Origin: Moniliella sp. 'wahieum'
Lineage: Eukaryota; Basidiomycota; Moniliellomycetes; Moniliellales; Moniliellaceae
Reading direction: 5' to 3'
Assembly (NCBI GenBank): GCA_003971905.1
Contig: RSEE01000046.1
Span: 1-64,000 of the forward strand
Length of the DNA: 64,000 bases
Position numbers and translations under genes: made by a program. The notes under the pieces are model-generated. The model ran no database searches. It saw only the letters and a list, made by a program, of their open reading frames with translations, and was not told the origin of the DNA. This document shows, in pieces, positions 11,897 to 23,314 of the stretch. The stretch's first letter is position 1; each line of letters begins with the position of its first letter.

Positions 11897-12910
11897 ATGA
11901 ACCCTCAACAGAACCCCGGTGGAAACCCCCAGGCACCCTCGTGGGAAACCTTTCACGCGGCTCAGTCAATGGACGTCGAAGCTGATCTCCAGGGTCGTCG
12001 TCCGGGTCGTCAAATTCGCTACACCGATCTACCGACCTTCACGGCAAACCTCGACGAATGCGCAAATCGAATTGTGGCTTTACAGGTGCAAAGTGCTGTG
12101 TGATCGGAACGGTATTACCAACGATCGGGAAGTGATCCACGAGGCTGTGTTCCATTTCACCGGTGATGCTGAGAAGTGGGTCTCAGGGGATATACACGAC
12201 ATCTTTGCCTCCACGCCCAGCGCTAATCTCAAACAAGAGTTCGCAACATGGGGGAACTTCCGCGCAGCAATGCTTCGCCAGTTTGGCAATCCGCAAGAAG
12301 CTTATCGCGCTTACGAAAAGCTTGAACGCCTAAAGGTTGGAACACAAGGTGTGGTACACTACAACGCCACATTCCGTTCGCTCAAATCAGCCTTGGGTTC
12401 AGAAGAATTCAGTGGAGAACGCGGCGAGACAAACTTCACACTCATCGTTTCTACCGATCGGGTCTACCTGCCGATTGGAAGAAACTATTGATTCCGGTGA
12501 TGCATGCTCAGCCGAACCGCCTCTCTAACTGGATGGACAAAGCGTTGGATATGGAAAATGAGCTGAAGTTGGCCCGCACGGCACGCGGCCAGGGTCAAAC
12601 CAGCAAATCCAATCAGCCCTTTCGATCGGGCCCTCGGCGGACCCCGGGGCGTCCAACAACGACAAACGAACGCTACACTGCGTCCACCAACACGTCGAGT
12701 ACCGCCGCCTCAGGGTCGGACGGATACGAACCGATGGAGCTCGACGCAATCCAAGTGGGTCGCAACAGCAAGAACAACAGCAGCAGCAGCAACCGCAACA
12801 ACGCGAAAAGCGTTACCTCTCTCGCCTTTCCCCTTTCCAACGACAGCTGCACCAGGAAGGGCGCTGCTTTCGTGCAAGACGAAAGGGCACCGTGCACCGG
12901 AATGCCCTAA
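11897..12910 (+). CDS. gag: Retrotransposon gag (frame-broken)
   Basis: The start is ATG 11897 (MNPQQNPGGNPQAPSWETF). A capsid-like region follows: FHFTGDAEKWVSG, WGNFRAAMLRQFGNP, AYRAYEKLERLKVGTQGV. These resemble the retrotransposon gag domain that coats the particle RNA. After a Gln/Asn/Ser-rich linker, a CX2CX4HX4C zinc knuckle (CFRC...GH...EC) appears near 12,868-12,906 if one base is restored. Frame changes occur near 12,075, 12,430 and 12,860. Only fragments are open in any one frame. Confidence 0.85.
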
Positions 12911-13039
12911 CTCCCTCGTCTCAGAAGAGGAGTACCTCTCTGCGCACCAAAACTAAGGGGGCTTCCACACCCTCGGCTGTCCAGGTCGGAGCACTCGGCC
13001 GGAGGAGAACCTCTCATCCGGACTAGAGTTCAGCTTCGG

Positions 13040-16000
13040 CAGGACAACACCAAGGCAACCGGTACCGCCTTGGTCGACTCAGGGGCCTCTGCGTCGTTCA
13101 TCTCACCGACGTTTGCTGCCCGGTTTGGACTCCGTTTCCAAAACCTCAAAGAACCTCAGAGGGTACGTCTAGCCGATGGCACTTCACTTGCGGGTGGGGA
13201 CATCACCCAGTTCACAAACTGTAGAGTTGACCGTTGGCGACCACGTTTGCTCACACTCCTTTTCGCTTGTCCTCTACCTTCACAGCCCTGATTCTTGGCT
13301 ATGATTTCCTCAGGACTCACAACCCACTCGTTAACTGGGTTACACGCTCGCTTTCTTTCGTGTGCCACAAGGCTGCTAAGCTTGTCGGTCCAGACCCCGG
13401 CAAGCAGGCCACGACGAAAGCACCGGATCAACCTCGTCGCTCGCCAACGATCTCGCTCTGTTCAATGGCGAACGCGATGAGAGCTTTGAGGGAGGACCCC
13501 GATGCAGAGATTGGCCGCATCACCCCTAAGCCTCGAAGTGGTAACCGAACCACACTTACGCATCAACTCTGCCCAATTCGCGGGGGCGGAGGGGATTCGA
13601 CTGGCACCGAGGAGGAGGAACCTTTCCCCCTCTTCCCCGAAGATGCCCCAGCTTGGACGGAAGAAGAAACAATTGCACGGGAATTGCCTCAGGAGTACAA
13701 GGACTTCCCAGATGTCTTTTCCGTCCACCGAGCGAACCGTTTACCTCCCCACCGACCAGGTTTTGACCATACCATCGAGACCCAAGACGGCGCCAAACCA
13801 AGTTCTCACGCGCATACCCCTTGTCCCGGGATGAGACCGAAGCCCTCAGGGCCTGGATTAAGGAGAACCTCGAAAGAGGATTTATCCGCCGGTCTCGTTC
13901 ACCGTGGGGCGCGCCTGTATTCTACATCAAGAAGAAGAATGGGACCTACGTCTCTGGTTAACTACAAAGGTCTTAACTCGGTCTCGGTCAAGCACCAGGT
14001 CGCTCTGCCATCATGGCGGATGCGTTGGACAGCCTACAAGGGTCGAAAATCTTTACTTCGCTTGACCTGCGTGGCGCGTTCAATCTGGTCCGTGTGACGG
14101 AGGAAGACGTCCCCAAAACTGCTTTCGTGACAACGATGGGGACGTACGAGAGCCTTGTGATGAACTTTGGCATGACGAATGCGCCAGCAACGTTCACGTC
14201 TTTGATGAACTCGATCTTCCGCGACTTGGTCGCAAGGCCTGGTTCGGGAGTGGTTTGTTTTATCGATGACATCCTCTGCTATGCTGCAACGGAAGAGGAA
14301 ACACACGGCTCTTGTACGGAGGTTCTGACTCGACTCCGAGAGAACAAACTTACGCCTCTGGAGAAATGTCGGTTCCACCAACCCTCTTGCGCCTATCTCG
14401 GTTATGTGGTCGATGCAGAGGGAGTCCATGTCGACCTTACCAAGGCCAAGGCGTTGCAGAATGGCCCACTCCCAAATCGGTTAGAGACATTCGTGTCTTT
14501 ATGGGAGCGGCAAACTTCTTGCGTCGATTTGTGCGCGGGTTCAGCCAGTTGGCTCCCCCTCAACGACCTATTGAAGAAGAGTCAACCCTTGAATGGCTTG
14601 AGAAGCATGAGGAAAGCTTCTCAGCGTTGAAGGTTGCATTGACTACTAACCCGGTCCTGCGCCACTTCGACTCCGAACTGGAGACTCGGGTCGAAAGGAC
14701 GCTTCGGACTATGCCCTTGGGGCCGTTTGGCACAAAAAACATGACGACCAGCGGGCATCCCGCTGCCTATTACTCCAGGACCTCACCGGTGCAGAACGCA
14801 ATTACACCGTTGGAGAAAAGAACTGCTCGCTGTCCTGGAGGCGCTGCGTTACTGGAGGCACCATGTCGTATCGGTCCCCTCAGTCATTGTTTAAGGACCA
14901 TGCCAACCTCACTGCCTTTACCGCGCCCAAACGTCTGGCTCGTCGCCAAGCGCGGTGGCATGAGGAAATTCGGCCTTCAACATTCATCTTCAGTACGGCC
15001 CGGTGGAAGCAACGTTATCGCAGACGCTTGAGTCGCCGCCGGACTACGTCGGACCGTGGCGGATGACTGCTTGGCCAAGAGCGACCCCTTGGTTCCACTG
15101 TCTATCGGACCTGAGGGCCAATCAACCACCGGTACCCCACTGAAGTTGGCTGCAATGCTTTGGACACTCACCTAGCCTGAGGGGGGGGTTGAGAAACGCC
15201 TACACCACCCGAAGACACTCCGCTGCTCGCAAGTCTACGAGAGCCTGCTGCCAGATGATGCAATATCGCGAGATCTGTGCCGCGCTGGAGGAAGAGCTCT
15301 ACAGCGGAAGGATGGCGCTTGTCCAATGGGTTGCTGTACCACGGAGAACAAGTCTACGTGCCGACAGTGATGGCCTTCGACGCCGGATCTTGGCACACGC
15401 ACACGACAAGGGAGACTGCTGGCCACCCAGGGCGGGACAAAACCTTTGATCTCGTCCATCGGCACTGGTTCTGGATTGGCAGTACGAGTATGTACGCAAA
15501 CTATGTCGTGGTTGTCTTGAGTGCCAGCGAACAAGCATCGGCGTCACGCTCAACAAGGATACCTTATGCCCCTGCCTACCCCGACCGGCCTTCCAATCCT
15601 TGGCAATGGACCATATCGTTGGCCTACCTCGGTCGGATGGGTACGATGCATTTTGGTGGTGGTCGATCGCTTTTCCAAGTACTGCACCTTCATCCCAGCC
15701 AGTACGCAGGATAATGCCCAACCTTGTGCGACCAGCTTGAAAAGCACGTGTTCTCTCTCGTGGCTACCCGGAAGAATTGGTGTCGGACCGTGGCCCTACC
15801 TTCACCAGTTCCTCTTCCGCGACTTCCTCGCTCTCCATGGCATTCGCTCGTGTCTAGGCTCAGGACTTTGGCCTCAGACATCTGGTCAAAGCAGAACGAG
15901 CCAAACCAGAACTCGAAACGTACTTGCGGTTCTACATCGACGGTTCTAAAACCAACGGGCTACTCGATTGCCCGCCGCCGAGTTCGCTGCAAACAATGCC

Positions 16001-16698
16001 GTGAGCGCCAGCACCAGGAACAAACTCCCTTCAAGTTGATCCTGGGCTACGAACCTCGCTCCTCTCTCTCCGCTCCCTCCCTTTCGCCTCCCGACTTCGT
16101 TGATGCCCGCTCCGAGGCGATTGGTTGGTAAAGCTGCTGCCTGTCTTGCCGAAGCTGCTAAGCGCCATCAACACTACGCCAATCAGCGCCGCACGGCTTC
16201 GCCTGACTTGCACCCAGGAGACATGGTTTTGGTCGAACACACCCGCATGGCAGCCGGACGCTCTACTTCTACGTTGGATCCCCTACCTTGGGCCCTTCAA
16301 AGTTTTGGAGAAGGTCAATGACAATGCCTACCGGTTGGACTTGCCTCGCGACCTCCACACCATCAACCCCGTGGTGAATGTGGCCTATCTGGAACCTCTT
16401 CGACCTGACCGCGTCGACGCCCGCTCCCATCCCTGCCGTGCCGGAGCCAGAGATTGTCGACGGTCAGGAGGCCTACCGTGTCGAAGAGATTCTCGACTGT
16501 CGACGCGATGGACGGTCCTACTTCTACTTCGTGCGTTGGACTGGTTTCCCTGCCAGCCACAACGAATGGATCCCAACTTCGGAGCTCAGCCATGGAGCCC
16601 CAGCCGTGGTTGCTTTCCATCGCGACCACCCAGATGCCCCTTGCCCTACGGCACGCCGTCGGGGTGGACAAGTACCTACGAACAGCCAAGAAGCTTAG
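13040..16698 (+). CDS. pol: Retrotransposon pol with C-terminal chromodomain (frame-broken)
   Basis: The aspartic protease active site DSGAS is near 13,076. Reverse transcriptase motifs are SLDLRGAFNLV, FGMTNAPATF and FIDDILCYA (the YxDD-type box, near 14,258). RNase H shows a frame-split TDHANLTAFTA near 14,895. Integrase shows an HHCC zinc region (HPGRDKTF, LECQRTS) near 15,420-15,540. It is followed by DHIVGLP and SDRGPTFT in shifted frames, which hold the first two catalytic acids. The end carries a chromodomain at 16468-16635 (YRVEEILDCRRDGRSYFYF, VRWTGFPASHNEW). Such domains direct integration toward marked chromatin in related elements. The stop is TAG 16696-16698. Many single-base frame changes; no intact polyprotein is present as written. 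Confidence 0.88.
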
Positions 16699-16699
16699 T

Positions 16700-16707
16700 A
16701 GGGGGGG
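16700..16707 (+). other. Polypurine tract
   Basis: AGGGGGGG immediately after the pol stop and three bases before the 3' LTR. This is the expected site for plus-strand priming. Confidence 0.75.
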
Positions 16708-16710
16708 TAA

Positions 16711-17477
16711 TGTCACGGGGCGATGTCTGAACTACCTTGCACAGCCGCCTCCACTTCCTTATCGTTTCTATCGCTTCTCGGCTTCTTCCACCATCTCGCC
16801 TATCTCGACTCGTTTTCTTCTCTTTCGCTATCTTGACTCGGATCGTCTTCCTATCAACAAAACCCACAACTATCTTGGTTTCTCCGCTCGCGCTCGTCTA
16901 AAATCCAAAACAAACACATGGTTTCTCGACTTAGTTTCTCGCCTCGTTTCTCGTCTCGGGTCCATTTTGCCCTTGACCCTCGTCTCGTCTCTCGCCTCGT
17001 CCCTCTCGCGTTGGTTCTTTCCTTCCCTTGGCTCGTTTCCCCTTTTGCTCTGTAGACCTCTTGGTCTTGCTTTGTCCCCTTTCTCTTCTATAAAACCTGC
17101 CTGTTCTTAGATCCAATGATGATGGCCCAAGCCGCCGACCATTCTTTCCCCTTCACCCTTCTTCTAGGCTCTCCACTTCTAGAAGGAACACCTCTCGCAC
17201 CGCTCGCTCGCCCTCCCTCGCCCATCGGAGCACACTGCTTTCGCGTCCAGCCCTATACACGCAACCTCAGCTCGCAGACCGCTGCACCTTTCGCAACCTC
17301 TACTTGCCGACCGCTGCACAGGCTCTGCTCGACGCACCGTAAAGCATCACTCACGACCCTCCTACGTTCACGCCAGTGAGCCTTGGACTTTGGATCTGAA
17401 ACGCGTTCAGTCCTCCGTGAGTACTGTCTCCGATGGGCAGGGAAGGTCTCCGCCTGGGAAACCAGCCACCCGTCACA
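16711..17477 (+). repeat. 3' LTR
   Basis: 767 bp. Aligned by eye to the 5' LTR, it differs by about seven short insertion/deletion events (eight bases in all) and no substitution. Confidence 0.95.
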
Positions 17478-18189
17478 GTTTGGGCAGGTGGCGAGAGAGA
17501 AAAGTATGGTCCGACGTGTATTTTCCCGTTCTACACTGCAGACAAAAGTGATGAGCTGTGTAGTACAGTATAGCATACAAGGTCGCCGAATGTCATGGCT
17601 GAGAAGCAAGCAAGTGAGAGAAAACGTGTTGGCCATATACCCCAAAGGATATGTTAATCGTCGGCGTGTCCTTACTTGGATGCATCGCTGACGACAACAC
17701 GTCAAACTATGGAGATGGGGATGGAGCCGAGCTACCTTTTTCTACTGACGGTGAGTTCTTCGATCTCTTTCCTATATCTACTCTGCTACATAATTAGAGT
17801 CGTGGACCAATTGGATAAGGCACACCGTCATACGATTCGGGAACGGGCCAGGAAGGGTGGTGTACACACACGTACGATGCACGAGGCGAAAGGCGGGGAG
17901 GAGAGGGAGGGGTGGGGGTCTCAACCGGGGAGACGGAGGATATAGTGGGAGGAGAGAACTATCGGAGCCACCGAGAGGTCACAAAAAAGTGAACAGTCGA
18001 ACAAGGTACTTGACACACCGCAGACTTCGTGCTCTTCCGATGCCGTTTTGGCCTATCATGTGGGAAGAAGGTAGGCACGTCGATCAGGGCCACGACAAAG
18101 AGGTGGAGGCCACAGGCTCCAGGTTGGCCAAGTAGTGTGCATCCACCCCCATCACCTTGGTCAGCCAAGGGGGCCAGCACCTCCCCGTG
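17478..18189. other. Right flank of the retrotransposon, no gene recognised
   Basis: Nothing recognisable. A stretch near 17,803-17,835 resembles the start of an arginine tRNA, but no T-arm or acceptor pairing follows. Confidence 0.45.
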
Positions 18190-19565
18190 TTATCCAGCGG
18201 GATCAGCTCGATATCCAGCACCCGGCTCGCGTGTTATGGGGCATTGGCCACGAAACACCGCTGCCAACTCATCAGCATCTTGGCCTTGACAATATGAGCT
18301 GCTCGCACATGGCTCGTTGAGCGACTCGCCTCCACGCACCACACGACCACGCTTCGCTGGTCCTTCTCCAGGCCGCTTCAATCGTCGTTTCTCTTGGTGG
18401 CGGTCTCATTCCGGGCCGTTGAAAAACTTGTTTTGCTGCTTCTTGGTCAGATGGTGGAGCGAGGCCTACACTTGCTGCGCTGCAAACTCCTGCAGTGTGT
18501 ATGGGAAGAAAGAACGGTGCCATGCCAGAAGGGACGGGGCCTGTTTCCATTCGTATGTGCACAATCTGGGGCCAAGGGGCGTAGGAGATCAGGGTGCGGG
18601 AGGAGGCACCCATCTGAAATTTGCTCTTCGTCATATGGCTCAGGCTCTCCACTGCCCTCCCGGTCGTCGAGGGCCATACACGGAAGTGCAGAGCTCGGAG
18701 GGTCGCCGTTGCTTACCGATGCAGCTTCGTTCAGCTCCTCCTCCGCCAATGTGGAGAGGGTGCGACGAACAAGAGGACTCAAGGTGTGGGCTTGGTGGTC
18801 TACTATTGATTGTGACCGCCTCGTCCTCTTCCTCGACTCGGGGACGGGGGGAAGAAATCGTCGTTCAGGCCAAACGGGCGTGGCGCGCCATGTTGATCAG
18901 GTCCTGCACCGGGGACTCATCGGCTCAGAGTATCCTCACTCACCTCCCCGTCCCACTCCTCGTCTGAAGATTCGGAGAGGAGGAGGCGTTGTCGTCCCAT
19001 TCTTTGGCTCCAAATTGTTGGATAGGTTGTTCAAACCGCTCGAGGATCGCGTCAGCTCGGCATTGAACATGGCGGTACGCTTCCGCTGCGCCCTGGCCTT
19101 CTGATCATGCACCTGTTGGGTACGTGCGGAAAAAGAACTCGTTCGCCGGGCATCTCCCCCCGCTAGCGGCGCAAAGTAGCCTTCAGCTTCGACTTCCACT
19201 TGGGCCCAGGTTTGCGGAGCGGTTTTGAGTGCAGCTGCTTGGTAGGACGGGGAGGTGCGAGTCCCCGTGTCCTCACCCTCATCCTCGTCCCGCAGGAACG
19301 ACATGAGCTGTGACATGAGCTGTGACACGCGCTGTGATAGGGCTGTGACATGGATGTGACATGGGACATGGGACGCATCCCCATGGGGAACGCGGAGTTG
19401 AAATGTGCAATGCGAGCCCGCAGCGGGTCGTCGGTACGCCGACAAAAGAGCGCGGCTGGAGACTGGCTCGCTTGTGGCGTCATGCCCAACGCTCGCGCCA
19501 TTGCCCACCACCATCGCCGCCACACGGAACGACTTGGGGATGGAATGGTGCGGATGGGAAGCCAT
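18190..19565 (-). CDS. Candidate nuclear-type low-complexity protein (uncertain)
   Basis: I do not recognise this product. The minus-strand frames read as plausible protein only when joined over several breaks. An ATG lies at 19563-19565 and a second at 19302-19304, the latter starting MSFLRDEDEGEDTGTRTSPS. Then come TWAQVEVEAEGYFAPLAGG, RAQRKRTAMFNAELTRSSS and an acidic patch SESSDEEWDGE. A basic cluster ESRKRTRRSQS, then LVRRTLSTLAEEELNEA, and a second basic cluster RLKRPGEGPAKRGRVVRGG follow. A 40-nt GTGAGT...GCAG segment at 18904-18943 could be an intron and would lead to an early stop near 18,865. Composition suggests a disordered nuclear protein. The TGTGACATG repeats at 19,305-19,375 inside the 5' part argue that the later ATG is the real start. 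The gene itself may not be real. Confidence 0.3.
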
Positions 19566-20577
19566 GCGACGCTTTTTTGTGGCCCCTGCGTGACCGCCTC
19601 CATCTGCCTCGCCGATTCCTGGGTCAAGGGCAACGGCGGATGAAAGCCCCAGGCCAGTTGCCGCGGAGTGACAAGCCCCCGTTCATGGTACCAAAAGGCC
19701 CACGTCAACAAGACCACCCGGCCACATGTCCACTTGTCCAACCCAGATTTCCAACGATACGTCGAACCGCACAGGCCAAACCTTTCGGTTGGCGATTGTA
19801 ACGTGCTATATCAAGGCTCAGTGTGTCTGATCGAGAAAACGTGTTTGATTCTGTAAGCGCAGACCGAAAGGAGATCGATCGCAGCCGGAAACGGAGGAGA
19901 ATGGAGGTTGTCCCTCCTTCGTCCGAGAAACGGGGAGAGGATCAGGGTACTTGTGATGGTGGCGAGCAGCCCACACATGCAAAAGCCGTCATTCATCAAG
20001 GGGAGACATTGTCCCTGCAGCGGAGCCTGAAAAGAGAGCGCCCGACCTCTGGCCATCAGCCTTGGGTGCCCGATGGGAGGCCCGCCCCCAGCATTTCTTG
20101 GGATGATAACCCGTGTGGTACGAGCACGCCACGACAGGACCCGACCGAGCCGGTGTCGATCGCATTTGGGCATGGCAGAGGGGTGAGGTGGCACGACCCA
20201 CTTCGGTGCGGACGATCTGTTGGGGACGAGACAAGGTGCCACTGCGAGCCGCTTCAGTGCTGGCGACCAGAAAAGGGGTGGCCGGAACCAGGCGATGCGA
20301 TTTGGCCCATTCAGTCTCGGTTGACGGCGGGGGCATGGAAAAAGTGTAGGTACTGGGGCGCATACATGTTCATCGCAGAACGTGGGCGCTCTTCAAAAGC
20401 CAACCCACGCTTTTCCTTATGTTGCGGTCAAGGTATGTTTCATCTCTCTCCTCCTGTATTGTTCCACCCATCTAACCCTTCCATTGAACAGTGGCCTTCT
20501 CTTCGTGTTGCCAAGTATGACCATCGCTTTGCCAGTGCCATTGGGGGAGTGTATTCTTTCGTCCTTAACGGCACGGC
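19566..20577. other. Unresolved ORF-rich stretch, possible plus-strand exons
   Basis: Both strands show open frames without recognisable domains. On the plus strand, 20427-20485 has the form of a fungal intron: GTATGT donor, CTAAC branch-like word and AACAG acceptor. It would join THAFPYVAVK to WPSLRVAKYDHRFASAIGG with the frame kept. No convincing start or homology was found, so no CDS is called. Confidence 0.35.
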
Positions 20578-21398
20578 CTACGCTGCCATTGGACCCCTGG
20601 CGTTCATCAACAAAGGCCAAGCAGAATGGAGGAGAAAACCTACCTCCACAAGTGGCGCCGCGACGGCGCACGATCCGTCGATCTGGGCCGGTTTGGCCAC
20701 CGTGGGAATGGCGGCATTGGCGCTCATCGAAGTACCAGCGGGCACACGGATGATTGGCGGGCGGAAGTGGGGCAAGCCACTGGAGATGGCTACCTGCCGT
20801 TGCAATGCCTGTGCCACAGCGACGATGGGGGCGTGGCGCTGAGCCTCCTGTTGGGCCCACCAGGTTGAGGAGCCGTGCAGGTCCCAGCGAACGAGCTGGT
20901 TGTGGCTAGGGTCGTCGTGCTCTTTGGCGTCGCCATCGTCACTGACGAGGGCAGCCCGGTCATCGGCCGCGGGAGCGGAAGGCGGGAGGTCAAGAGAGGC
21001 TGCGGGTCGGAGTCGGCAAAAAGCTGGAGGCAGTCGGCCGGGGTGGTGTCGAGCCAGTCGGTTGCAGCTGCGTACAGCTGACGAACGACGACGGCGCCAA
21101 CGGCAACGGCCAGGCGCGCACGAGCGGTGCGGGCAATCGATGCGCCGCCTGTCTTCCCCTTCCAGGGCCTTCGGTCGTTCGTCCTGCGACATGGTCCCTG
21201 CGGACGGGAACCTCTGTGAAGAGGACACACAGCTCGTTCGTCACCTCGGCACGATTGGGACGAGAAGAACAAGAACTGCACCACAACAGGAAACACTGCA
21301 TGAGGGGGCGGCGAGGCCAGAGGCCACAATGGTCGTCCTTGAAGCTGTCGGAACCCGTCAGAGTCTGTCAGATCACCATTCTCTTCCTCTAACCACAT
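20578..21398 (-). CDS. Hypothetical protein, divergent from RPN8
   Basis: Not recognised. Two ATGs are possible: 21396-21398 (MWLEEENGDLTDSDGF) or 21190-21192 (MSQDERPKALEGEDRR). With the first, a GTGCAG...TTCACAG intron would lie at about 21,219-21,286 and keep frame. After a break near 21,135 come ARLAVAVGAVVVRQLYAAA and DCLQLFADSDPQPLL. After another near 20,985 come SHNQLVRWDLHGSSTWWA, QALQRQVAISSGLPHFRP and VGFLLHSAWPLLMNARG, ending with TAG at 20578-20580. Third codon positions are G/C-rich, as in the known genes here. The opposite strand is also partly open, so this needs transcript evidence. Confidence 0.35.
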
Positions 21399-21500
21399 CT
21401 CCTCGCCATCGTCCTTTGTGTGTCTTGCCGCACATGCGCATAGACGCGGAGAGCTTCATATGTTCCTCGACTATTCTCACGTCGGCGGATGACCGTGAGG

Positions 21501-21604
21501 TGACCGGTGACCGGTCAGGTGACCAGAGTGATCAGAGTGACTAGTGACATGTAACCTGTGAAATGTGAAATGTGAAATGTGAAATGTGAAATGTGAAATG
21601 TGAA
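21501..21604. repeat. Heptamer array upstream of RPN8
   Basis: TGACCGG twice at 21501-21514, spaced TGACCAG and TGATCAG words, then an unbroken 7-bp register from 21538: TGACTAG, TGACATG, TAACCTG and six TGAAATG. It ends about 120 bp before the RPN8 ATG. Confidence 0.92.
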
Positions 21605-21724
21605 TCTGCGGGGGCGGAAGGACTCGCGGAATTGGCAGGCATTGCGTGGCCCAAAGCGGCAGCTAAGCATGTCCAACGGCGCGCCAGGCCGTGATTGCTG
21701 TCGCCCAGTCAACCACTGGTCCAC

Positions 21725-22777
21725 ATGCCTACCACCACAGCCGAGACGGTTGCCCTGTCCAACACCACCGTCATTGTCCACCCGCTGGTTCTGCTCAGTG
21801 TGGCTGATCATGCGGCGCGGAGTGCAACGGGTGCGCGCAAGCGCTGCGTTGGCGTGTTGCTCGGCCAAGATGATGGCCACGTAGTCAACGTTGCCAACTC
21901 GTTTGCGGTGCCGTTTGAGGAGGACGACCACGACCCCAAAACTTGGTTTTTGGACCACAATTACATCCTTGGCATGAACGACATGTTCAAAAAGGTCAAT
22001 GGTGTGTACCCTTTCTGGTGTCCCCGCGCAACGAAGGCACTGACAATTGGGCCCGCACGATAGCCAAGGAGAAGATGATTGGGTGGTACCACACGGCCCG
22101 ACGACTGCGTTCGTCGGACCTGGAGATTAATGAGCTTATGAAACGCATCATCCAACGCCCTGTCATGGTTATCATTGACCCACGGCAGCGGGAAGCCGGC
22201 TTGCCCACCAACGCCTACTTTGCCGTGGAGGAGATTAAGGATGATGGCACGACAACCGAAGCTACCTTTATGCATGTCCCATCCGAGATCCAGGCCGAGG
22301 AGGCGGAGGAGATTGGGGTCGAACATCTGCTTGGGACGTGCGGGACACCACGTCGGTGGGGACCCTGTCGACGCGGGTAGAGGACCGGTTGGTGGGACTG
22401 CGAGGCCTGCAGGGCCGCTTAGTGGAGATCCGGGATTACCTGCAAGATGTCGTGGCGGGTCGGATGCCAGTCAACCACCAAATCATTTACAACCTGCAAG
22501 ATATTTTCAACTTGCTACCCAACCTGGATCTGCCCCCGCTCCAACGCGCCCTGACGGCAGCGAACAATGACCAACTGTTGGTCGTCTACCTCTCGTCCCT
22601 GATTCGTTCTGTCATTGCCCTCCATGGCTTGGTGGACAACCGCATGGACAATGCTCGTGGGGATGATGATGATGCCGATGTGCAGGCGCCCGCGGGGAGG
22701 AGGAGACGGGCAAGGAGGAGTCCAAGGACGCCAAGGACAAGCCATCCGATGCTTCGGCCAAGCCAGAGTCCAAGTAA
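21725..22777 (+). CDS. RPN8: 26S proteasome regulatory subunit Rpn8 (PSMD7, MPN domain)
   Basis: A non-catalytic MPN subunit of the proteasome lid. It pairs with Rpn11, the deubiquitinase of the 19S particle. The start is ATG 21725 ([20 protein letters not shown]). The MPN core reads [51 protein letters not shown] 62-nt intron at 22002-22063 splits an Ala codon between KKVN and [14 protein letters not shown]. Downstream are [69 protein letters not shown] and [20 protein letters not shown] base is missing near 22,330. Another shift near 22,695 restores a charged tail ending DASAKPESK with stop TAA 22775-22777. Length and domain order are normal. Confidence 0.96.
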
Positions 22778-23314
22778 CTAACTGTACAGTCGTTCGCCTC
22801 CCTTGGTTGGGAGACAATGCACATTGCGATGGTAACCAATGCGGTTGGCGTCATCCCGACTGTTGTTCTGTGTGGGTTGGAGCACTCTGGCAGCTGCTTA
22901 GGCCATAATAGGCGGCAGACGAGGGCGATGTTGTGGCCGGTAGAAGGCAGGAGGAGCAGGCAGGCCGCCCACCCAGTATGGCCAATTGAAACGTAAGATG
23001 CCCCACCGCCACCCGGCAGCCTACCAACCCCCACTGCAGTGGATCTCCGTGCCTTGCACAGGTGGCAGGTGGTGGGATGCATGAGGCATGAGGCACGGGT
23101 GATCACGCACGCACGCCAAATGAGGCCGTGCATCCTGACTGCCCCCCCGCCCGAGCGGATCTTCCTCCCGGCAGAAGGTCTGCGAGCAGCGCCCCCGTGC
23201 GGGACGAGCGACAACCCTAGCAGAACAATTCGGTGGGTTCGGAAGCAGTCTGGCCTCGCCGTCTTCCAGTCGCATCGCCCCACCACCACCTCCCCCCTCC
23301 CTTCTCTTCTCGCC
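22778..23314. other. Intergenic region between RPN8 and EGD2
   Basis: No gene. It contains GCATGAGGCATGAGGCACGG-type words near 23,080 and ends in a C/T-rich leader before the EGD2 ATG. Confidence 0.6.

Larger units (their letters stand above)
10959..17477 (+). mobile_element. Ty3/gypsy LTR retrotransposon, chromovirus type
   Basis: A complete element of about 6.5 kb. Two long terminal repeats begin TGTCACGGGG and end CGTCACA. The 4-bp direct repeat GTTT flanks it (10955-10958 and 17478-17481) and is the target-site duplication. Internal order is gag, protease, reverse transcriptase, RNase H, integrase and C-terminal chromodomain. That order, plus the chromodomain, defines chromoviruses. A possible tRNA primer-binding site starts with TGG at 11733, three bases after the 5' LTR. 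The purine tract AGGGGGGG (16700-16707) lies just before the 3' LTR. The LTRs differ only by small indels, so insertion is very recent or the indels are sequencing errors. The frame breaks in gag and pol may likewise be errors, so activity cannot be judged. Confidence 0.95.

Noticed and set aside
17800-17875. Arginine-tRNA-like start (TGGACCAATTGGATAAGGC)
   Set aside because: The D stem does not pair properly, and no T-arm or matching acceptor strand follows. Probably chance or a tRNA-derived remnant.
18390-19104. Plus-strand frame of 236 residues
   Set aside because: Antisense to acidic and basic blocks that look more protein-like. No domain or splice signals.
21557-21604. TGTGAAA repeats as a CRISPR array
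   Set aside because: Units are 7 bp with no spacers, in a eukaryotic genome. This is a simple tandem repeat.
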